Assembly: GCA_947179485.1 (NCBI GenBank)
Contig: OX359247.1
Span: 42,260,801 to 42,324,800 of the forward strand
DNA: 64,000 nucleotides
Source of the DNA: Allacma fusca
Taxonomy: Eukaryota; Arthropoda; Collembola; Symphypleona; Sminthuridae
Direction of reading: 5' to 3'
The notes beneath the pieces were generated by a model that ran no database searches, was not told the DNA's origin, and saw only the letters and a program-made list of their open reading frames with translations. Made by a program: the position numbers and the translations under genes. Shown here in pieces: positions 56,604-64,000 of the stretch; position 1 is the first letter of the stretch; each line of letters opens with the position of its first letter.

Positions 56604-59600
56604 TCACGCCACTGCCGCCTCTCCAGTTTGTATGTACTGCTGCGGGCTGCTCTCAATATCCACATTAACTTTACGATTTCGGTAGACAACGATAAAAATT
56701 ATTGTCCAAATAGCCTGTAGAGATAAACATAAACTTTTACAGCCTCACCATATTTTTTCAATTCAGGAATGAAACAAAATTGCTTATAAATAATAGCTTA
56801 CGACAAAGGCTTGAAGGAACAAAATAAAGTAGCTGCCATGTTGGAAGCCCAAATACTCAGACAGAGTTCCTCCAGCAGAAGATCCCACGAAACAACCAAG
56901 TGACATCATGGAGAACCACAGTCCACTCACCAAACCATAAGTTCCGACATCATCGGGGAAACCATGGGATCTGCAGAAATTTCAGACAAACATTATTAAA
57001 TGGATTGACGCTACGATATTCATCGGATAGCATATACTGTAATTGGTAGCCGTATAATTGTCAAGAAATTGTCTTAATGGTTCCGTACTTAGCATCGTTT
57101 AAGGCTTGCACAAATGCTGATACGAAGGTAGCTCCCAAACCAAGACCGAAAATTGCACAGCCGACACATGTCACCCAGAGAATTCTACATTAGACACAAA
57201 ACGTTTCGGAAATTAATATCCAAGATCCTTCAAAAACAATTATATGCAAATACACACTACGATCATTACAGTATTATTTAAATGTGTACTTCCAATATAA
57301 TTTGTAAATAAAAACTTGTACTTACGGATTCCAAGGGAAGAAGGGAATTGGCCCAATGACCGCAAATCCCATAAAGATAAATACCGAGCCAATCAAAGAA
57401 ATAATTCGTGGATTTCCGTAATTATCGCAAAGGTATCCCCAGACTGGGCTGAATAAAGCGTACACGGCCCCGTCAATGATAAAAATAATTCCGGTGAAAG
57501 ACGCAGATAGCTCTTCAAACTGTGGAAAGGAATAGTGTAATTAATTGCAAGCATTTGTAAAGCTATTCTAGTCAGTTTGTTTATGTATGATGTTCGAATG
57601 AGGTTACATTTAATCATTGGAACTAACATTTTTGTGAACATGGGGTTCCAGCGTTGGTAACAGATATCCAATACCAGAGGATCCAGCTAAGATACTGAAG
57701 CCTGCTAATGCCACTGTTGGAATCATCAATAAAGATATCATCCCTCTGGGCTTCTCTTCCTTCTTCACATCTTCTTCCGCTGGAAGGACAATAGAGGGAA
57801 CCCAAAAGTGTGTGAGGACTCCGGCACCTACCAAAAGGATACCCGTGACCACGAAAGGCAAAACAAATCCACCTAACTGCAAATCCAAGAAAACAATTTT
57901 ATTAGGAATCAAAAGCATCTCTAACAATTCAGCATACATACATACTATACATAGTTAAGTAACATCAGGGTATAAGTACATTATATGCTGTTTTGAACGT
58001 ACCTCATACAAACAACCTCCAACAGCAGGGCCCACAATCAGCCCCATCCCTGATGCTGTTTCCATGAATGACTAATAAATAAAGGAAACGTTTATTAGAA
58101 AATGCTCCCAATATCAGTATAAACCTACTAACGTCTCATTTAGTGTGGTTAATTACAATTGCCTTTGCCACAGACTCAGGGAACTCATGAGCAATGACGG
58201 CAAAGGAGGCGGTGATAAAAGCTGCATTTCCGTTCGCCTGAATGATTCGTAATAAAAATGAGAACGCAATAAAAGGCCCGGCGCCCTCAATCTGATCCAC
58301 GAATCTAAATACAAATTTTAAAGAATAATGAGTTTCAAAATCTTCTGTGACGTTAAAAACAAAAAATTATGCACAGAAAATAGATATAACTTACCCAAAT
58401 GCTACGGATGACACTGCCATAGCCAAAATACCCCACATTGCCATTCGCTTTGGACCGACTCTTGCGAGCTATAAAACATTGCATGTTAATTTATTTCAGA
58501 TATCTTTACTAAGTTTAGGAAGATTCAATAACTTCTACTCAAGTACTAATTATTTCATTGTAATTACTTCAAGTACTACGAACTTAAAAATAAAAATAAT
58601 GATTTAATAACTCATGTATGTATGTATGTAAGCTTGGAATTAAGCATACCAATGGTCCATAGAAGAGGCACGCAATGAAAACTGTGAGTTGGAAGAGGCC
58701 GAAGACAAAGCCGGCTGCAACAAGGGAAGCACCTTTTCCAAGGGCCTGTAAAATTCAATGAAAAATAGAAGTTTTAATAGAAAGCCTTCTCACGAACGTA
58801 ACATCCGTTATTTTTCATTAACAGGAAAAACTATACATACTATCTATGTATACATATTTGCACAAACTATAAACATTTTTACACGTAGGAATTATTAATT
58901 TTTGAAAGGTTAGAAACTACATTAGAACTGTAGCAAATTTTCATTGTCATGTGTGATATTTGCACTTCTGAATTTCTTCAGATTTTTAGAAACGCACTGA
59001 CATTACAAAGAAGGAGAAACGTTATGAATGTCAACGCAGCAGTGAAAACGAAGATCTAGTGTGAGTGTGTGACAATGGAAGAGTTTTCCTTATAGCAAAT
59101 ACTTGTTGAGTTGAGACTCCAAAATGCAAACACAAGAAGAATGTGAGCTGTAATCTGCAATATCTATACATAGTTTGCTACAATGGGATTTCAAATGTTG
59201 ACATTCCCTTTCGCCAGCCATAGTTACTTCCATGGGATTGTCAGCCTTTGTTAACAAGCTTTTCCACTTTGTTGTTCCTACCAAAAAAAAATTCTCCAAA
59301 TCATATGCGACAGTTGGTCCTGGTCTAAATTTTTTTTTGTTAATCCCAAAGAATCCCTTGTTCAGGTTAGAAATGAAAGGTGGGATTTTGATGTAAAAAT
59401 AATTATGAACACCTTTACTAATGCATTAAAAATTCCTTCAAAGTGTCTCGTTCATGACTCCGTTTCACTTTTGAACCTGTCAACATGCGTGCCTGGGGCG
59501 AGACTCAGAAGCTCACAATCAAGAGTTAACATCTGATAATGCTGGCTCATTATTGCTGTCAGTTCCTTCTGACGTTTTCTTGCTACTTAATGGATACACA

Positions 59601-62600
59601 AGATAAATGATTTTTATTGGAAACTTAATACCCCCGTTGTACACTGCATAATCGCATTAACCTGATTTTTTACTGACTTTCTTGTTCTAAACGCATACTC
59701 CTTCTCACTCCTTTCGATTTTACAGGTACACGCTAAATGACAGGCCTACTGTACTGTAATTTGTAGCTTATGCCGTCGCCTCTGCAGGATTTGCATGCTC
59801 AAAAGCTGAAACGGCACAAACAACTTGGATTTACATTCCCAGCGCTATCACAGTTTTAGCATGCATGTACGAAAGCTGATTTTTTTTCTGAGGGTTAAGC
59901 TTTTGTTACACTGTTGAAGATCTCACTTAAGAATTATCAATTAATTTTAATCACGACAAATTACCAGTCAAAATCTTGCTCTTTAATGTATTCATGCGGT
60001 AGCTTATGATACGTTGAGTAGACAAGGGCTGGGGTTACATGCTTACATCAAATTAAACTATCATTCATTATAAATTACAATTTAATTCTTTTAATAGAAT
60101 CCCAACCGGTATTTGTTACCAAATATAGATGTGTATTTGCCACAAGTTTTTTTTTTATTATTGCGTAATTATCTGATTGCCATACTGGTAGAGTTACGGT
60201 GGGAGTTAGCTGACTTTTATTGCAAGCTTAAGCTAAAGTAATGTAATTAAAGTAACTTGATGATGTGTAGGTATATCTACTGTTGGACTGCGATAATAAA
60301 TAATTTTGCCTGACTCGAGCTTTCAGGTGCAGCATGTATTTGTGTGCATGGGCACGTATGCATTTTTATAATGTTACGCAACAACAAACTACCTGAAAAA
60401 ATTTCTCATCAGCTGCTGCCGGGTCAGGTTTTTTTTTAGCTAACAGTATCTACCTTAAGGTAAAATTATTTTACCACAAGGATCTGTATGCTATACATTT
60501 ACAATTCCTCATTACAAACTTCTCTGACTCCAGTAATTCATTGGAACGCGGATACGCCCGCTGGAAAATAAATTTTAGGCTAACTAGGTTGCTTTCAGTA
60601 ACCACAGATTTGCTAAAATTTACTTCTTCCACAGTCTCTATGTAATTGCATATATATGGAGACATATAAATTGAACTTGAATGCTTAGCAAGATCCATAT
60701 CTAATCCAAATCCAGACCTCGACTTACTGTTATGCTATTCTAGGGAAAAATAATAAAACAATATAATAAGGAATTCAAAAGCAGTGCATAGTATGCATAT
60801 TATTCCCTGAGCATTTCCCATCAGTTGATTTTTAAAACCACATGGCCATTTCCAATTGCTCCTCAATGCATAGAAATCTGGGTTCTGGGAAAGTCCAGAG
60901 GTGTCAACCTTGAAGCTCAAATATTTCATACAAAGGATTCAAACTGTGTTAGGGAATTTGTTTTTTGAGTGCCTACCTCTTTTATGTTTTTAAAAGAAAC
61001 TCTCAGAAATCATGGCACAGAGGAGGACTAAAAGTTAGCATCATATAGCATTATCGTGTGATATCACACTCACTATGATGGGCACTGAAAACAAAAACTA
61101 CGCTGGTGAGGATGATTGTGCAATTTGCAGATCCACACCTATACAGTCTAGCTCTTCCATACCAGAAGATCATTTGACTCAAAAATGCATATTACACTGG
61201 AAGATCTCAAAGGAAGAGATGTTTTTTAAATTGGGTATTCACATCTGTCGCTGTAAGTTTTCCTATTACTGGGAAGATGAACTCACGGACTTTCTTGGAA
61301 TTCAAAACAATCAAAGGCCTTCCCCACTGATGTTGACATTCCTTCCAAACAAGTTTACCTCTTGTTATAGCAGACTCAGCAGTCAACAAGTATCTAGAAC
61401 TGCGAGGATCATATGTGATTATAAAGAACAGAGGTTTATCCATTCAGATTCAGTTAGCTACGCATCCTACATTATAGTGCATCTGTAGATGCAGGGTTAC
61501 AATTGCATTAATTTATTGCTAACATAAAACGCAAATGCATTTCCCGGGAATGTTCTATGTTCTATCACATAAAAGTAAACTTTCTTACAATTAGTCCATT
61601 ATCCTTCCATGTACTCGCTTTTTTTACATTACCATAATAACATAATTGATGGTTTACGATACCTGGCTACGAATCCATTGTTACTACTAGCTATTTTAAA
61701 ACTATTATATTACACTACCATTTGACCTTTTACACTTGACTGTTTTTGACTCATGTTTTTTTTTCAACAGTTGAAAATCTCCTGACTTGCAAAACAATTG
61801 GCAAAAATATCTGAGACAGATTTATTAAACGAATGCATAATTATGTTGGCAATGTTTTGTAAACATTGAATAGATTTAACACTATCGACAGAAGCACCTC
61901 CAGATTAAAGACGGAAGCTTCAATATGCAACACTACAACTGACCCTACCCATTTCTGTCATATTGAAAGCTGTTCCTGACTTGTCACATATCCTCCCATA
62001 ATTATACATATTTGTTCCATACATAGAATCAAAATCCATTATTTATTGTCTCCGCGTCGTAAGTTACGAGCTCGTAATTAAATTAACGGGACTACAGACG
62101 GTAGACATAACAATGAGGAAATTCTTCATGAACGCACTCATAAATCGGAAACTGATGTAATCATACAAAGTACTAGGAGCCTTGGGAAGTGTGCCGTCAA
62201 CACTCACAGTAAGGAAACACTCTGGGATTTCATGTTTATGAATGATAGTATGCACACGCATATTTTATGAGAGTCATTCCACACTCAGCATTCCAAGTAT
62301 TAAAAATGTTCTGACTTTTGAACTGCAACAATTTTTGCAATCAACGCACATGCTCCTGTGCATCCTGTATATCTATCTACATGTCTACTTAGTGTAATTA
62401 TATATGTCCACGACTAGCATGACTTTGATCGTTAACGACCTCGAGTTTCCTCTTGTCTCTATCTATAATCTTACAATAATACTCTTGCTTTTATTTATAA
62501 ATAAATATAGACCCTCAATGAATTCCCGGTTGGAATCTCTATCTCTGAGACCATCATCACCTTGCAATTTTACCTCCTCACTATTAATTGTTCTTTGGCA

Positions 62601-63347
62601 TGACCACCACTACAAGCAAAGCCACATTTATACACATACATGTGTACATATGCACGTGGATATTGTAAAACATAGTAATTAATACTAGAGCCAATAAATA
62701 ATTTGTTTACATAAAATCAGCTGAGGTGAAACGACTTTGATTCTTTGGAAATGCTTGCTTACCCATGCTACTACTACTACTAGGCATTGACACATATTTA
62801 AACTTGTTTCTGTACCGGTTTTAAAAATATCCCACTATAGGAATAGATACAGAAATATATTTTTAAAATTAATTGTGGGAATGAATGAGGAAGAAATTTA
62901 GGGGGAAAGATTTATATTATTTAGATAGACAGCATATATACTTTCATTTTTTTCTAGTACTAGTTACAGATTATCAAAAGGACTTACCACTCTCGGATAG
63001 AACGGGGCATGTAGAGACGAGCAAGTTAATGAGAGGAAGTCAGCCAAGCATAAAATCACAATCAACAAAAACTTTGGTTTTGCCAGTCCACACAAAAATA
63101 CTTCCTCTACTTTGTCACTATCGGGCTCAGCCGCTTTAGTAACTGTCTCATTCACTGTCACAGGGTCTTCCATATCTTTATCGCTTGATTTCAAACCGAC
63201 TGAGCTGTCAATAGCAATTCTGTAGTAGGGTGGTCCTGGTAGGGTATTATCTTCCGAGTCAGACTCAAATCCATGGTTAATTCGGGCTACGGAATCCGAA
63301 ATCCCGGCACCGGCCTTCATCTCCTTCTCTGCTGGGGATAGCTCCAT
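56604..63347 (-). CDS. SLC18B1-like MFS transporter, paralogue C (divergent)
   Basis: Third tandem member, 521 residues. Ten exons join in phase: 63347-62988 (ATG), 58745-58650, 58468-58395, 58304-58157, 58071-58003, 57876-57628, 57519-57326, 57184-57089, 56970-56802 and 56714-56604 (TGA). Intron positions and phases equal those of A and B. Five exons have identical lengths; exons 1, 3, 6, 7 and 10 differ by whole codons. Signatures include FLLIVILCLADFLSLTC, HAPFYPRV, AGFVFGLFQLTVFIACLFYG, RIIQANGNAAFITASFAV, GMGLIVGPAVGGCLYE, SSGIGYLLPTLEPHV, VWGYLCDNYGNPR and GTYGLVSGLWFSMMSLGCF. The acidic loop in exon 6 is longer, and the C-tail is short and ends GEAAVA instead of SYGTL. The exon-6 donor is GTTAGT. 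Intron 1 is 4.24 kb, far longer than in A or B. This is probably the older lineage; the substrate is unknown. Confidence 0.94.
58746..62987. other. Large first intron of paralogue C
   Basis: Holds no confident gene. Several minus-strand frames (61443-61207, 60929-60735, 60698-60471, 59299-59090) have protein-like stretches and are discussed in the findings. A plus-strand 137-codon frame at 61075-61488 overlaps one of them and matches nothing I know. Confidence 0.4.
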
Positions 63348-64000
63348 GTCACAAGGACGCTTGTGTGTAGAGATCTTGGGACGGAATTAGCTTCAGCTAT
63401 GAGAAACTATAAAAATACTAAAGTAATTTTTTAAATTCTAAGCCAAAAGTCTCGGAAGCTATTCTCAAGCAAACTGAGTGGAGACAGCGGGACGGCTGAG
63501 CTTTATACCAAATTTTTGAAGCGGCTTCCTCCTGTGGTTTGGATGGGATACAAACGTCATTTTCAGGGTTAGGGTGAGACATGAAGCTATAAGAATGTGT
63601 ATATAGTAAGTGCTTGTAAGTGTTTGTAAGTAAGCCCATGTGAGAAGTACACTTCATTGTATGGGATGTATGTATTCAGTTGGAGCTATTGGGAGGAAGG
63701 GGCTTTTGGCCGGGTTGCGAATCACTCTTTCTTTTGCACATATGTATGTACGTAGGAGTCTTGATGTGCAAGTGCTACTGAAATACTTGATGCTGCAGGT
63801 GAAGACTTTGTCAGGTAGGGATGCCCCCATGTGCTGAGACAAATATGTATTTATGTACAAATGCACAAACAAGTTTTAATGTGAAAAGATCAGTTTGCAC
63901 TACCCACACCCTCAACGCTACTGGGATTGAGTCATTCCGTCGATTCCCCGTTGACGTCTTGGTCTTAACCTGAGAGAAAAACGCGTTTTGTATTAGACCA
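63348..64000. other. Upstream flank of paralogue C
   Basis: Probably promoter and 5' UTR of the minus-strand transporter. No core promoter motif or other gene is supported. Confidence 0.4.

Noticed and set aside
61075..61488. 137-codon plus-strand frame with several Cys
   Set aside because: It is antisense to a more protein-like minus frame, and the Cys spacing matches no zinc-finger class I know.

Overview
The window is animal nuclear DNA, most likely from an arthropod. It is AT-rich, genes are split by many short GT-AG introns, there is a paired-class SHOX-type homeobox gene, and there is a seven-transmembrane gustatory-receptor-like gene. The style of that receptor's C-terminus suggests a springtail (Collembola) or related hexapod, but this placement is inference. 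There are no operons, prokaryotic signals, CRISPR arrays or convincing tRNA genes. All gene models below were assembled by hand from splice sites, reading phase and family motifs.

Layout. At 0-3.3 kb lies a minus-strand SLC7-type amino-acid transporter. It has nine visible exons and runs off the left edge, and a small two-exon plus-strand gene sits inside one of its introns. At 4.5-6 kb are a non-autonomous hAT element with an exact 8-bp target duplication and a ~147-bp tandem repeat. At 8.4-10.2 kb is a plus-strand acid-lipase-like alpha/beta hydrolase. At 11-12.6 kb is a single-exon minus-strand orphan protein with a Pro/Gly/Tyr-rich region and a Cys-rich tail. From 12.6 to 36.7 kb the only gene is SHOX (minus, four exons over 9 kb). 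It sits in a gene desert with several GA/TC arrays, which is typical of a developmental regulator. From 36.7 to 63.3 kb three minus-strand paralogues of an SLC18B1-like major facilitator transporter lie in tandem (A, B, C). Each has ten exons in the same phases; A and B differ in length only in the last exon. A gustatory-receptor-like gene lies between B and C.

The spacers of the transporter cluster are packed with DNA transposon relics. Two ~1.07-kb hAT copies with the same termini, different 8-bp target duplications and opposite orientation flank paralogue B. An 828-bp hAT element carries another perfect 8-bp duplication. A larger composite element has ends reading GTTAGGGC. Several of these elements are filled with arrays of short motifs related to their own ends, the most unusual sequence-level pattern here. 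No complete transposase is present, so mobilisation would have to be in trans.

No multi-gene pathway is evident. The three SLC18B1 paralogues are the one functionally coherent group (vesicular or organellar organic-cation export, by homology). No clearly unprecedented system was found; the best leads are listed in the findings.
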